A stretch of DNA of 64,000 nt from Rhodoplanes sp046000175 (GCF_046000175.1 NZ_JBEOMB010000048.1:58974-122973); one strand, 5' to 3'; shown: positions 36,801-47,568, counted from the first letter of the stretch. A program made the numbers and translations. The notes: generated by a model not told the origin, from the letters alone.

Positions 36801-36829
36801 AGCCCCGCGGCGCGCCGCGGGGCTTTTTC
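36801..36829 (+). terminator. Intrinsic terminator of hppA
   Basis: A 10-bp stem AGCCCCGCGG / CCGCGGGGCT with a CGCG loop is followed by TTTTC, 25 bases after the hppA stop. Confidence 0.92.
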
Positions 36830-36863
36830 ATGTCGGGCGGAGTGCCGGCCGGCCGGCGTTCGA

Positions 36864-36901
36864 CCTGGGCTCTCAGGACCTGCCTGGGCTCTCAGGAGGC
36901 T
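36864..36901 (-). repeat. 19-bp tandem duplication over the marR stop codon
   Basis: Units 36864-36882 and 36883-36901 share CCTGGGCTCTCAGGA. The right unit contains the real marR stop (TGA at 36892-36894 on the minus strand), and the left unit repeats it 19 bases downstream. Confidence 0.85.
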
Positions 36902-37359
36902 GCGAGCTTGCGTGCCTCTGCATCGAGGGCGGCGGCGAGGTTCGACTTCACCGCGACGAGGCCGTCGCTCAACCCGTGCTGCTGCTCCGCCGTGAGCCCG
37001 TTCAGCATCTCGGTCCGGGTCGCGAGAATCACCTCGGTCACCTGCGCGATCAGCGGACGGGCCCGCTCGGTCAGATGCACTCGCCACAGCCGCCGGTCGC
37101 TCGCCAACGGTCGGCGCTCGACGAGGCCGCTCGCCTCGACGTGATCGATCAGCCGCCCGACCGTCGACTTCTCGATCTCCAGCGCCTCGGCGAGCTCGGA
37201 CTGCGACAGGCCGTCCCGCCGGACCAGCATCGCGAGCACGGCCCATTGGGCGCGTGTCAAGCCGAACGGCTGCAGGCGGCGATCGATCACCTTACGGAGC
37301 AACCGTGCGGCGTCGCCGAGCAGAAACCCGAGGCCCTTGTCGTCTTCTTGAATGATCAT
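36892..37359 (-). CDS. MarR-family regulator
   Basis: The 155-residue dimeric regulator has a central winged helix-turn-helix (LSQSELAEALEIEKSTVGRL, about 55-74) and wing RRPLASDRRLWRVHLTERA. Start ATG 37359 has GGAGG upstream. It is divergent from pckG across 376 bases; control of pckG or of itself is possible but not shown. The ligand is unknown. Confidence 0.88.
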   Translation of the reverse strand: MIIQEDDKGLGFLLGDAARLLRKVIDRRLQPFGLTRAQWAVLAMLVRRDGLSQSELAEALEIEKSTVGRLIDHVEASGLVERRPLASDRRLWRVHLTERARPLIAQVTEVILATRTEMLNGLTAEQQHGLSDGLVAVKSNLAAALDAEARKLAAS

Positions 37360-37735
37360 CGGACGCCTCCTGAGTACAGCGGAGCGGCGCCGACCGGCAA
37401 GGCCCGACACGTCAGTCGCCGCGATCTCGTTCGGTCGACCGATAAGCATACAGTAAGCAAACAGACGATTGCCACGCTGATTAAATCACGTTTCCCGGCC
37501 CGGTTAGTCTGCCCGGCTGCGGCAAATGACTGTTTCGGTCTTGGATGGGATGAGCGCACACGGTAAGTAATGTATCAGACGTAAAAGTGGATATCTGCTG
37601 GGTCCAATGTATAGGAATAATCGAAATCGTGTGATCCCGGACAAAAGTCAATGCAACTGAAGCCCGGTGCCGGCAGAATGTCGCCGATTGCTCGACCGGC
37701 GGGACGATCTGCCGGGAGCCCGAGGGGAGATGCCG
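37360..37735. promoter_or_regulatory. marR/pckG divergent regulatory region
   Basis: This 376-base intergenic region has a clearly AT-richer core (37440-37650). It contains an 11-bp direct repeat TAAGCATACAG-TAAGCAAACAG (37443-37464) about 85 bases upstream of marR, a possible operator. Several TA-rich elements (GTAAGTAATGTAT, ATGTATAGGAATAAT) lie on the pckG side, but I cannot fix a promoter with confidence. Confidence 0.45.
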
Positions 37736-39574
<1,839 letters not shown>

Positions 39575-39598
<24 letters not shown>

Positions 39599-39626
39599 GG
39601 GACGTGGTCCGTCCGGCTGTGTGAGG
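39575..39626 (+). repeat. 26-bp tandem duplication over the pckG stop codon
   Basis: Unit 39575-39600 contains the last seven codons and stop of pckG plus GG. Unit 39601-39626 repeats it. The three differences (GTG/GTC, CGG/CGT, GCC/GCT) all fall at third codon positions, so both copies read DVVRPAV-stop. Confidence 0.95.
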
Positions 39627-39747
39627 TCGGACGGGCCGCTGGACCGCAGCGTGGCAGGCCGAAGGGTCACGGGCGGGCAGGCGTCAGGGTCAGGCGTCGC
39701 TCGCCCGCTCGGCGTCGGTCTGAACCGACGCCGCGGTCAGGCCCGGC

Positions 39748-40218
39748 TCACCACCACTTCAACGCCTTGAGGGCGTAGCTCAGATAGTTGAGCTCCTGGC
39801 CGGCGGTCGGGGTGGTGCGGCTGACGAAGTCGAACACGCGGCCATCCTTGATGCCGTAGTTGGCGAGGCGCTCGACCTTGCGGTTCTTGTCGAAGTAGAC
39901 GGCGACGACGCGGCGGTCGACCTCGTTCTGGGGCAGGAAGGAGGTCTGCTCGGCGCGCTGCGAGATGTAGTAGAAGACCTCGCCCGAGACGGTGGCGACG
40001 GTCGAGGGGGTGCCGAGCACGATCAGCACCTGCTCCTGCGAGGCGCCGAGCGGGATCTGCTCGAGCGCGCCCTCCGGAACGATGTAGCCGCGCTGATAGG
40101 TCTGGGTGATGCAGCCCCCGAGCAGCAGCCCGAGCGCGAGCACGGCGGCGCTCGCGATGGTCGCGCGCCGGGTCCGGCGACCCTTGCACCCTGGACTGTC
40201 GCAGTTCGTCTGACGCAC
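39748..40218 (-). CDS. bamE: Outer membrane assembly lipoprotein BamE
   Basis: BamE is a lipoprotein subunit of the BAM complex that inserts beta-barrel proteins. The product is 156 residues from GTG 40218, preceded by GGGGGGT. The signal is a lipoprotein type with lipobox LLLGGC, acylated Cys at about residue 36. The SmpA/OmlA domain shows QIPLGASQEQVLIVLGTPS and AVYFDKNRKVERLANYGIKD. Alphaproteobacterial BamE genes commonly face yceD, as here. Confidence 0.9.
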   Translation of the reverse strand: MRQTNCDSPGCKGRRTRRATIASAAVLALGLLLGGCITQTYQRGYIVPEGALEQIPLGASQEQVLIVLGTPSTVATVSGEVFYYISQRAEQTSFLPQNEVDRRVVAVYFDKNRKVERLANYGIKDGRVFDFVSRTTPTAGQELNYLSYALKALKWW

Positions 40219-40579
40219 GTCGTACCCCCCATCGGCGGCGGCCGTCCGGCCCGCCCGGCCACGACCCGTCTGGTCGCGACCCGTCCGCCGGCGCCGGCCG
40301 GGACCGCCCCGAGGTCCCTGGCCACCCTGTCCCCAGTGTTCGGCCGCACCATTGTCGCCCTCTATGGCGCGATCGTGGCGCGCGGGCCGCATGCCGCCCA
40401 TATCTGGCACGGGGAGGCGAAAGGGAGAGCGATCGGGGCGGGGGCGAGCCCCGTGACGGAGCGGCCGGCCCGGCGTAAGAGGTTGCCACGTGCCGGGCGC
40501 CTGCAGCGTCGCCCGCGCCGAAATGAACCATCCTGGACCGTTCGAACGGACCGGCCTCGTCGCGTGAAGGAGTGTCGCC
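40219..40579. other. bamE/yceD divergent gap
   Basis: This 361-base GC-rich region should hold both promoters. I see a GAAGGAG ribosome-binding site for yceD (40566-40572) but no convincing promoter, repeat, RNA or small gene. Confidence 0.5.
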
Positions 40580-41125
40580 ATGCCGAATCCCGATCGTCCC
40601 TGGAGCGTGCCGGTACGCCTCGGCGACGTGCCGGAGGACGGCCTCGTCATGTCGCTGACGGCCGACTCGCCGGTCCGCGAGGCGATCGCCCGGCGCGGCG
40701 GGCTCACCGGCCTGCCGCGGCTCGAGGCGCGGTTCGCGGTGACCCGACGCGGCTCCGGCCTGCATGTCGGCGGCACCGTCTCGGCGACGGCGGGACAGGT
40801 CTGCGTCGTCACGCTGGAGCCGATGGAGAGCGCGATCGAGGAGGAGGTCGACCTTCTGTTCACCCCCGACGCGCCCGAGGAGGAGCCGGGGCCCGCGCGC
40901 GATCCGGAGGCCGAGGATCCGCCCGAGCGGCTCGTCGACGGGACAGTCGATCTCGGCGCGATCGCGACCGAGTTCGTCCTGCTCGGCATCGACCCGTACC
41001 CGCGCAAGCCCGGGGTGAGCTTCGAGCCGGTGGAGACCGGGCCGCGCGATCCCGGCCCCTTCGCGGCGCTCGCCGCCCTCAAGGAGAAGGGCGGGGCGGG
41101 CGGCGGCGGAGATGGCGGTGGATGA
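40580..41125 (+). CDS. yceD: YceD/DUF177 family protein
   Basis: The 181-residue cytoplasmic protein of the DUF177 family has family features GLHVGGTVSATAGQVCVVTL, EPMESAIEEEVDLLFTP and a C-terminal ATEFVLLGIDPYPRKPGV; an acidic linker (EEEPGPARDPEAEDPPE) separates them. DUF177 genes lie next to rpmF or plsX and are implicated in 23S rRNA accumulation in plants and bacteria. Here plsX follows after 141 bases. The Gly-rich tail GGAGGGGDGGG is unusual and probably disordered. Confidence 0.9.
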   Translation: MPNPDRPWSVPVRLGDVPEDGLVMSLTADSPVREAIARRGGLTGLPRLEARFAVTRRGSGLHVGGTVSATAGQVCVVTLEPMESAIEEEVDLLFTPDAPEEEPGPARDPEAEDPPERLVDGTVDLGAIATEFVLLGIDPYPRKPGVSFEPVETGPRDPGPFAALAALKEKGGAGGGGDGGG

Positions 41126-41266
41126 GCCGAAGGGCAACTCCGTATCGGTGATTTCAGCCATTGTCAGGCGAAGCGAACGCGGTATTGTCGCCGCCTCTTC
41201 AACCCAGCGACTGGTCCGCGTCGGCCGGTCACCGGTGCGGTTGCGCACCGCCGGCAATGTCGGTTC

Positions 41267-42316
41267 ATGTCTGAGAAGGTTCGCATCGCGCTGGACGCCA
41301 TGGGAGGGGACCACGGAGCCGCGGTGGTGATCGCCGGCGCCGACATCGCCCTGACCCGGCATCCGGACACCAGCTTCATCCTCTACGGCGACGAGGCCGT
41401 GGTCGGTCCGCTGCTCGATGCGCGGCCGGCCTTGAAGGCCGCCTCGCGGCTGATCCACACCGACGTCGCCATCAAGATGGACGAGAAGCCGAGCCAGGCG
41501 CTGCGCCACGGCCGCTGGCGCTCGTCGATGTGGCTCGCCATCGACGCGGTGAAGAAGGGCGACGCCGACGTGGTGGTGTCGGCCGGCAACACCGGCGCCC
41601 TGATGGCGATGTCGAAGTTTCACCTGCGCATGATGCCGGGCGTGTCGCGGCCGGCGCTGGCCTGCCTGTGGCCGACGCTGCGCGGCGAGTCGGTCGTGCT
41701 CGACGTCGGCGCCTCGATCGGGGCGGACGCGCCGCATCTCGCCCAGCTCGCCGTGATGGGCAGCGCGATGGCGAGCGTGGTGTTCGATCTCGACCGGCCG
41801 AGCGTCGGCCTCCTCAATGTCGGGGTCGAGGAGGTCAAGGGGCTGGAGGCGATCCGCGAGGCCGCCCAGCTGCTGCGCAACGGCGCCTACGGCCAGATCG
41901 ACTTCAAGGGCTTCGTCGAGGGCGACGACATCGGCGCCGGCACGGTCGACGTGGTGGTGACCGAGGGCTTCACCGGCAACATCGCCTTGAAGACCGCCGA
42001 AGGGACGGCTAAACAGCTCGCCTCGTATCTGCGAAGCGCGATGAGCCGCACGCTGGCCGCCAAGATCGGCTACCTGTTCGCGCGGGCTGCCTTCAAGACC
42101 CTCAAGGACAAGATGGACCCGCGCAAGGTCAACGGCGGTGTCTTCCTCGGACTCAACGGCGTGGTGATCAAGAGCCACGGCGGCACCGACGCGGAAGGGT
42201 TCGCGGCGGCCGTCGATCTCGGCTACGACATGGCCCGCTACGAGCTCCTCGCGAAGATCGGCCGGACCCTCGGGCAGTCGGCACCCGCCGCGGTCGCCGG
42301 AGAGGTAGCGTCGTGA
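41267..42316 (+). CDS. plsX: Phosphate acyltransferase PlsX
   Basis: PlsX converts acyl-ACP to acyl-phosphate for phosphatidic acid synthesis. The product is 349 residues. Motifs are RIALDAMGGDHGAAVVIAGA at the N-terminus, VVVSAGNTGALMAMSKFHLR, VLDVGASIGADAPHLAQLA and VVVTEGFTGNIALKTAEGTA. The Asn-Cys/Asn pattern of the family appears as GASIGAD instead of the common GANxDxK, a mild variation. Its stop overlaps the fabH start (GTGA), indicating translational coupling. Confidence 0.97.
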   Translation: MSEKVRIALDAMGGDHGAAVVIAGADIALTRHPDTSFILYGDEAVVGPLLDARPALKAASRLIHTDVAIKMDEKPSQALRHGRWRSSMWLAIDAVKKGDADVVVSAGNTGALMAMSKFHLRMMPGVSRPALACLWPTLRGESVVLDVGASIGADAPHLAQLAVMGSAMASVVFDLDRPSVGLLNVGVEEVKGLEAIREAAQLLRNGAYGQIDFKGFVEGDDIGAGTVDVVVTEGFTGNIALKTAEGTAKQLASYLRSAMSRTLAAKIGYLFARAAFKTLKDKMDPRKVNGGVFLGLNGVVIKSHGGTDAEGFAAAVDLGYDMARYELLAKIGRTLGQSAPAAVAGEVAS

Positions 42317-43290
42317 CAGTCATCCGTTCGGTCGTCCGCGGCTGCGGCAGTTATCTCCCGGCCCGGATGCTCACCAACCACGATCTGGCCGCGATGGTCG
42401 ACACCAGCGACGACTGGATCGTCCAGCGCACCGGCATCCGTCAGCGCCACATCGCCGCCGCCGGCGAGCACACGTCGGACCTCGCCGTGACGGCAGCCGA
42501 GCGGGCGCTCGCCGCCGCCGGCATGGCGCCGCAGGACATCGACCTGATCGTGCTCGCCACCGCGACGCCCGACAACACGTTTCCGGCCAGCGCCGTCGCC
42601 GTGCAGGCGCAGCTCGGCATCACGGGCGGCGCCGCCTTCGACATGCAGGCGGTCTGCTCGGGCTTCGTGTTCGCTGTCGCCACCGCCGATTCGATGCTGC
42701 GCGCCGGCGACTTCAAGCGCGCCCTGGTGATCGGCTCGGAGACCTTCTCGCGCATCCTCGACTGGAAGGACCGCACCACCTGCGTGATCTTCGGCGACGG
42801 CGCCGGCGCCATCGTCCTGGAGGCGCAGGAGCAGCCTGGAACCACCGCCGACCGCGGCGTGCTCGGCGCCAAGCTGCGCTCCGACGGCCGCCACAAGGAC
42901 AAGCTCTACGTCGACGGTGGCCCCTCCACGACCGGCACGGCCGGCTTCCTGCGGATGGAGGGCAAGGAGGTGTTCCGGCACGCCGTCGGGCTGATGACGG
43001 GCGCCATCACGGACGTGCTCGCGGCCACCGGGACGACCGCCCAGGAGGTCGACTGGTTCGTGCCCCACCAGGCCAACCAGCGCATCATCGACGGCTGCGC
43101 CCACAAGCTCGGCGTCCCGAGCGAGAAGGTGATCTCGACCGTCGCGCAGCACGGCAACACCTCGGCCGCGTCGATCCCGCTGGCGCTCGACACTGCGATC
43201 CACGACGGCCGCATCAAGCCGGGCGATCTCGTGATGATCGAGGCGATGGGCGGCGGCTTCACCTGGGGCGCGGCGCTGATCCGCTGGTAG
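42313..43290 (+). CDS. fabH: 3-oxoacyl-ACP synthase III (FabH)
   Basis: FabH condenses acetyl-CoA with malonyl-ACP to start fatty acid synthesis. The product is 325 residues from GTG 42313. The catalytic triad is visible: Cys115 in AVCSGFVFA, His in FVPHQANQRI, Asn in QHGNTSAASIPLA. The N-terminal signature DDWIVQRTGIRQRHIA and the closing MIEAMGGGFTWGAALIRW are typical. Confidence 0.98.
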   Translation: MTVIRSVVRGCGSYLPARMLTNHDLAAMVDTSDDWIVQRTGIRQRHIAAAGEHTSDLAVTAAERALAAAGMAPQDIDLIVLATATPDNTFPASAVAVQAQLGITGGAAFDMQAVCSGFVFAVATADSMLRAGDFKRALVIGSETFSRILDWKDRTTCVIFGDGAGAIVLEAQEQPGTTADRGVLGAKLRSDGRHKDKLYVDGGPSTTGTAGFLRMEGKEVFRHAVGLMTGAITDVLAATGTTAQEVDWFVPHQANQRIIDGCAHKLGVPSEKVISTVAQHGNTSAASIPLALDTAIHDGRIKPGDLVMIEAMGGGFTWGAALIRW

Positions 43291-43390
43291 CGCGACGCCG
43301 CCGGCCTGGTCCGGGCATGGGCCGTCGCCGGCCCCGGCCGCGCCCGAACAAAATCCCATTCAAATCTTCTGCCGCGTCGCACGGGCGGTG

Positions 43391-43419
43391 TTGACCCCGG
43401 CGGCCGATGCTCATATCGT
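43391..43419 (+). promoter_or_regulatory. Candidate ihfA promoter
   Basis: TTGACC (43391-43396) and TATCGT (43414-43419) are 17 bases apart, about 50 bases before the ihfA ATG. The following stretch GTAAATTCAGTAACATATAA is unusually AT-rich for this genome. Autoregulation by IHF at this AT-rich patch is conceivable but not shown. Confidence 0.4.
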
Positions 43420-43468
43420 TGTAAATTCAGTAACATATAAAAGTCTATGGGTAGGCGCTGGGGCCACG

Positions 43469-43777
43469 ATGAGCGCGAAGACTGTAACTCGGGCGGACCT
43501 CTGCGAGGCCGTTTATCAAAGGTTGGGACTTTCTCGCACCGAATCGGCCGCTCTGGTCGAGCTGGTCCTCAAAGAGATCACCGATTGCCTGGAACGCGGC
43601 GAGACCGTGAAGCTCTCCTCGTTCGGCTCCTTCGTGGTGCGCAAGAAGGGGCAGCGGATCGGTCGCAATCCGAAGACCGGCAAGGAAGTGCCGATCTCGC
43701 CGCGTCGCGTGATGGTGTTCAAGCCGTCCGCGATCCTCAAGCAGCGCATCAACGCCGACGGCGCGGCGGAGCCGTGA
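43469..43777 (+). CDS. ihfA: Integration host factor subunit alpha
   Basis: IHF-alpha forms a heterodimer that bends DNA. The product is 102 residues from ATG 43469 (MSAKTVTRADLCEAVYQRLG). Family motifs are LVELVLKEITDCLERGETVK and LSSFGSFVVRKKGQRIGRNP (flanking arm with the intercalating Pro in NPKTGKEVPISPRRVMVFKP). A frame extension to 43388 exists but would include the promoter. The order fabH-ihfA-merR is conserved in alphaproteobacteria. Confidence 0.97.
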   Translation: MSAKTVTRADLCEAVYQRLGLSRTESAALVELVLKEITDCLERGETVKLSSFGSFVVRKKGQRIGRNPKTGKEVPISPRRVMVFKPSAILKQRINADGAAEP

Positions 43778-43802
43778 CCGCGGCCGGGGTGGGGGGACTG
43801 GC

Positions 43803-44645
43803 GTGAACAAGGCGCCGGAAGCGTTCCGCACCATCAGCGAGGTCGCCGAGGAGCTCGCCCTGCCGCAGCACGTGCTGCGGTTCTGGGAGAGCCGTTTCCC
43901 GCAGGTCCGGCCGATGAAGCGCGGCGGCGGGCGGCGCTACTACCGTCCCGACGACGTCGACCTCCTGCGCGGCATTCGCCATCTGCTCTACGGCGAGGGC
44001 TACACGATCCGCGGCGTCCAGCGCATCCTGCGCGAGCAGGGTGGGCGCTTCGTCCAGACCGTCTGGCAGGAGGGCGCGCCGCAGCCCGAGCGCGTGCCGG
44101 AGTTCGACGGGACCGACATCGAAGCTGCCGACCACGAGGGCGAGGACGCCGAGGTCGCGGCGCTCGCCCCGGACGAGGCGGGCGAGCGGGCCGAATCGGC
44201 GGCGCCGGCCGACGATACCGAGGCGCCGGAGCCGGATCTCGACACCGATCCTTACGGCCGCCGCGAGCCGTCCTTCGGTCCGCCGGCCGCCCCGGCGAGC
44301 CGGCCGATGCAGCGGACGAATCTCGTGCCGCTCGCGCGCGGCGAGCTGGCGGCCGCACCGTTCGCCCCGCCAGCCGTCCAGCCGGTCGTCGCGCCGCCTG
44401 TCACGGCGGCGAGCCTGCGCGAGACGCTCCGCCCGGTCGCGCAGGAGCCGGACGACGAGCCGAACGACGAGCCGGACGACGACGCGGAGGCGCCGGCCGT
44501 GGTCGTGCGCGCCGCGGCGGTGCCGCTGCCGCCGGCCGGTCTCTCGGCCGCCGAGCGTGAAAAGCTCGGCGTCGTGCTGGGCGAGCTCGAGGCCTGCCGG
44601 CGCCTGCTCGCCGAAGCGCTGGCGGAGGCGGGGCGGGCGCCGTAG
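43803..44645 (+). CDS. MerR-family regulator
   Basis: The 280-residue protein, GTG start at 43803, has an N-terminal MerR helix-turn-helix domain (residues 8-76: FRTISEVAEELALPQHVLRF, RPMKRGGGRRYYRPDDVDLL and YTIRGVQRIL). A long acidic, Pro-rich region follows (about 90-250), then a C-terminal Leu-rich helix (REKLGVVLGELEACRRLLAE). The layout is the one seen next to ihfA throughout the alphaproteobacteria; no ligand-binding cysteines are present. Its regulon is unknown. Confidence 0.9.
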   Translation: MNKAPEAFRTISEVAEELALPQHVLRFWESRFPQVRPMKRGGGRRYYRPDDVDLLRGIRHLLYGEGYTIRGVQRILREQGGRFVQTVWQEGAPQPERVPEFDGTDIEAADHEGEDAEVAALAPDEAGERAESAAPADDTEAPEPDLDTDPYGRREPSFGPPAAPASRPMQRTNLVPLARGELAAAPFAPPAVQPVVAPPVTAASLRETLRPVAQEPDDEPNDEPDDDAEAPAVVVRAAAVPLPPAGLSAAEREKLGVVLGELEACRRLLAEALAEAGRAP

Positions 44646-44674
44646 AAGAGGCGGCGTCCCATTTCCCGATCCGC

Positions 44675-45913
44675 ATGACCGACCGGACCTACGCGTACCG
44701 CGCGCATCCCTTCACGTCCGAGAAGACCTTTCGCCTGGAGTCCGACGGGCTCGCCTGGGACGATCGCGGCCGGCCGGGCCGGCTCGCCTTCGCCGACGTC
44801 GTCGCGACGAAGATCTATCAGGAGCGCATTCCGGGCTCGGCCAAGTCCTACTGGGCCTGCGTGCTCTATCGGCGTGGCGGCGCGGTGAAGCTGTCGGCAG
44901 CGCACCGCACCGGCCTGCTGTCCGCCGAGGACCGCTCGGCCGACTATCTGCCCTTCGTCGCCGCGCTCACCGAGCGGCTCGCCGCGGCCCGGCCCGGCCT
45001 GCCGATGCGCGAGCACCGGAGCCTGCTCGCCCGCATCGACACCGGCGTCGGCCGGCTCGGGGTCGGGCTCCTGCGCCTCCTCGGCCGCTTCGATCTCCGC
45101 CGCACGGCGGCCGCGGCGGGCTGGCTGATGCGCAAGATCGGCCCGCGCCTGAAGGGACACCGGGTCGCCGGCGAGCAGCTCGCGATGGTGTTCCCGCAGA
45201 TGACCGAGGCCGAGCGTGAAAGAACGCTCGCCGGCATGTGGGACAATTTCGGCCGGCTGTTCATCGAGTACGCGCATCTTCAGCGGATCTGGGACTACGA
45301 CTGGCGCGAGCCCGGGCGCATCGGCCGGATCGCGGTCGACGACGCCACGCATGCCGCGCTGATGCGGCTGCGCGCGACCGAGGGCCCGGTGCTGTTCTTC
45401 ACCGGCCATCTCGCCAACTGGGAGATCGTCCCGCTCGGGGCGAAGACCCTCGGCCGGGCGATCTCGGTGGTGTTCCGGGCGCCGCGCATCGGCCCGTTCG
45501 TCGCCGAGATGATCCGGGCCCGCGAGGCGGGCGGCATGACCGTGATCGCGGCCGGGCCCGACACGCCGCTGCGCCTGCGCGAGTCGCTGCGCCAGGGCCG
45601 CTTCACCGGCATGCTGGTCGACCAGCACTACGCCCGCGGCATCGACGTCACGTTCTTCGGCCGCGGCTGCAAGGTGAACCCGATGCTGGCGCGCTTCGCC
45701 CGGCTGTTCGAGTGCCCGGTCTACGGGGCGCGCGCCGTGCGGCTGCCGGACGAGCGCTTCCGGTTCGAGCTCGTCGGCCCGCTCGACCTGCCGCGCGACG
45801 ACGAGGGCAAGGTCGAGGTGCAGGGCGCCATGCAGCGCGTCACCGACCAGATCGAGGCCTGGGTGCGCGAGCATCCCGAGCAGTGGCTGTGGCTGCACCG
45901 CCGCTGGCGGTGA
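44675..45913 (+). CDS. PH-like domain fused to LpxL-type acyltransferase
   Basis: The 412-residue product has two parts. Residues 1-125 look like a small beta-rich, PH-like domain (AYRAHPFTSEKTFRLESDGL, RLAFADVVATKIYQERI, SYWACVLYRRGGAVKLSAAH). Residues from about 145 form a lysophospholipid/lipid A acyltransferase domain: catalytic HxxxxE-type motif in FFTGHLANWEIVPLGAKTLG near residue 245, and SLRQGRFTGMLVDQHYARGI. The natural substrate would be a lipid A precursor or a lysolipid. No clear N-terminal membrane anchor is seen. The fusion is unusual; the PH-like part resembles stand-alone Rhizobiales proteins. Confidence 0.8.
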   Translation: MTDRTYAYRAHPFTSEKTFRLESDGLAWDDRGRPGRLAFADVVATKIYQERIPGSAKSYWACVLYRRGGAVKLSAAHRTGLLSAEDRSADYLPFVAALTERLAAARPGLPMREHRSLLARIDTGVGRLGVGLLRLLGRFDLRRTAAAAGWLMRKIGPRLKGHRVAGEQLAMVFPQMTEAERERTLAGMWDNFGRLFIEYAHLQRIWDYDWREPGRIGRIAVDDATHAALMRLRATEGPVLFFTGHLANWEIVPLGAKTLGRAISVVFRAPRIGPFVAEMIRAREAGGMTVIAAGPDTPLRLRESLRQGRFTGMLVDQHYARGIDVTFFGRGCKVNPMLARFARLFECPVYGARAVRLPDERFRFELVGPLDLPRDDEGKVEVQGAMQRVTDQIEAWVREHPEQWLWLHRRWR

Positions 45914-45939
45914 CGCGGCCCGAGGCTCCACAGTGAGCC

Positions 45940-46041
45940 GTCATTCCGGGGCGCGCGGGAGCGCGAACCCGGAATCCAGCCCGCAATGCCGAGGTCGCCG
46001 CTGGTTTCCGGGTTCGCGGCTTCGCCGCGCCCCGGAATGAC
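45940..46041. repeat. Palindromic intergenic repeat, family A copy 4
   Basis: Outer arms GTCATTCCGGGGCG and CGCCCCGGAATGAC, inner arms GAACCCGGAATCCAGC and GGTTTCCGGGTTC. It lies between the convergent acyltransferase and universal-stress genes. Confidence 0.9.
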
Positions 46042-46061
46042 AACGTCCCGGCCGGCCGCGC

Positions 46062-46919
46062 TCAGTGGGCGGTCAGCACCGGGATCTCGGCATAGGTGAG
46101 GATGTGCCGCGTGGTGCCGCCGAAGATCATCTGGCGCAGACGGCTCTGGGTGTAGGCGCCCTTGACGATCAGGTCGCAGCCGGCCCGCTGGGCGTGGTCG
46201 AGGATGATCGGGCCGGCGGTGCGGTTGTCGCCGCCCTTGATCGAGGCGAGCGACGTCTTGATGCCGTGCAGGGCGAGATTGGCGGCGAGCTGCTCGGCCG
46301 ACGGCCCCGGCACCACGGCGCCTTCGACGGTGAGAATCGTCACCTGGTCGGCGCGGCCGAGAAACGGCATCGCGAAGGCGGTCGCGCGGGCCTGCTCGGT
46401 CGAGCAGTTCCAGGCGATCAGCACGTGGCGTCCGACCGTCGCCGAAGGCTTGGGCGGGGCGAGCAGGATCGGCCGGCCGCTCTCGAACAGCCCGGCCTCG
46501 AACGTGCTCATGTGCGGGCCCTGCGGATCGGTGCTCGGCCGGCCCATCACGATCAGGTCGAAGATGCGGCCGTAATGGCCGACGAAATTGTCGCCCTCCG
46601 GCGCATCGTCGAGCCAAGCCCAGCTCGGCGCCGTCTGCGGCGCCCGCGGCTGGCCGGCCGGGGGCGCCGCCGGCACGGCGTGGTCGGCCATGAACTTGGC
46701 GAACAGGTCGCGCGATTGGCGGGCCGCCTCGGCGTTCTCCTCCTCGAAGAAGGCGAGCGAGGCGGACGGGGCGACGTCCATGGCGACGACGGTCGGCACC
46801 GAGACCCGCACCGCGAAACCCTCGAGCCGGCTGCCGAAGGTCTTCGCGGCCGTGAGGGCGGTCGACAGGGTCGACCACATGGCATCGTTGGGCTCGGTGG
46901 GGACGAGAATCGATTTCAT
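46062..46919 (-). CDS. Universal stress protein, tandem UspA
   Basis: The 285-residue cytoplasmic protein has two Usp-like halves. The N-terminal half begins MKSILVPTEPNDAM and is degenerate. The C-terminal half ends with the ATP-binding signature GAYTQSRLRQMIFGGTTRHI (about 251-270) and a final strand PVLTAH. Members of this group bind ATP and respond to stress or growth arrest; the specific role here is unknown. No operon partner is evident. Confidence 0.87.
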   Translation of the reverse strand: MKSILVPTEPNDAMWSTLSTALTAAKTFGSRLEGFAVRVSVPTVVAMDVAPSASLAFFEEENAEAARQSRDLFAKFMADHAVPAAPPAGQPRAPQTAPSWAWLDDAPEGDNFVGHYGRIFDLIVMGRPSTDPQGPHMSTFEAGLFESGRPILLAPPKPSATVGRHVLIAWNCSTEQARATAFAMPFLGRADQVTILTVEGAVVPGPSAEQLAANLALHGIKTSLASIKGGDNRTAGPIILDHAQRAGCDLIVKGAYTQSRLRQMIFGGTTRHILTYAEIPVLTAH

Positions 46920-47238
46920 GGCGGCTCGGACCCTCTGTGGCCGGTGGCGCCTGCGGGCGGGCCGGATCGCATTTCGTGATGAACGAGGCGCGTCCGCGGC
47001 GTGATCGATGCACGACACGAATAGGATGGAACCCGCCCTCCTGTCGAGCACGGCGGCGACTGTCGGACGATCGTGTCGCAGCGCGGCGCGCGTGCGGGTC
47101 GCGTGTAAATGGCGGTCGTCCGATCGTCGCAAACCAGCGCGCGCAGCGGCGTTCGGCGGGCGCCAATCCCGGGCGCGGCGCGCCGCCGACCAGGTCCTAG
47201 GGGCGATCGGACGTGGTCGCGTCCTCGCCGCCCATCAT

Positions 47239-47303
47239 GCGGACGCCCGTCGTGCGGATGCCCGTCGTGCGGATGCCCGCCGTGCGGATGCCCGCCGTGC
47301 GGA
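47239..47303. repeat. 15-bp tandem array, four units, intergenic
   Basis: Units at 47239, 47254, 47269 and 47284 follow the form GCGGAYGCCCGYCGT (units three and four are identical), with a partial fifth unit at 47299. Weak similarity continues to the left. Confidence 0.92.
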
Positions 47304-47568
47304 CACCGTGATGCGGCCCCTGGGTCCCCGCCTTCGCGCTTCGGGATGCACCATCTCGAATAGCTGCGACGTTTCAGTGAGAGATGAACATGCTGGCCGC
47401 CCGCTCCGACGTCATCGCCGGGCTCCGACCCGGCGATCCATCTCTCTGCGACAAAATGAATTCTGATGAAGGTGATGGATGCGCGGGGCGCGCCCCATAG
47501 GGGCCGAGTTCAGATCCGAAGCCTCTCCGTCGTCATGCTCCGCGAAGGCGAGGGCTTTGCATCAGCCA

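Noticed and set aside
47239..47303. Tandem 15-bp array considered as a CRISPR
   Set aside because: Units are contiguous with no spacers, and no cas genes are present.
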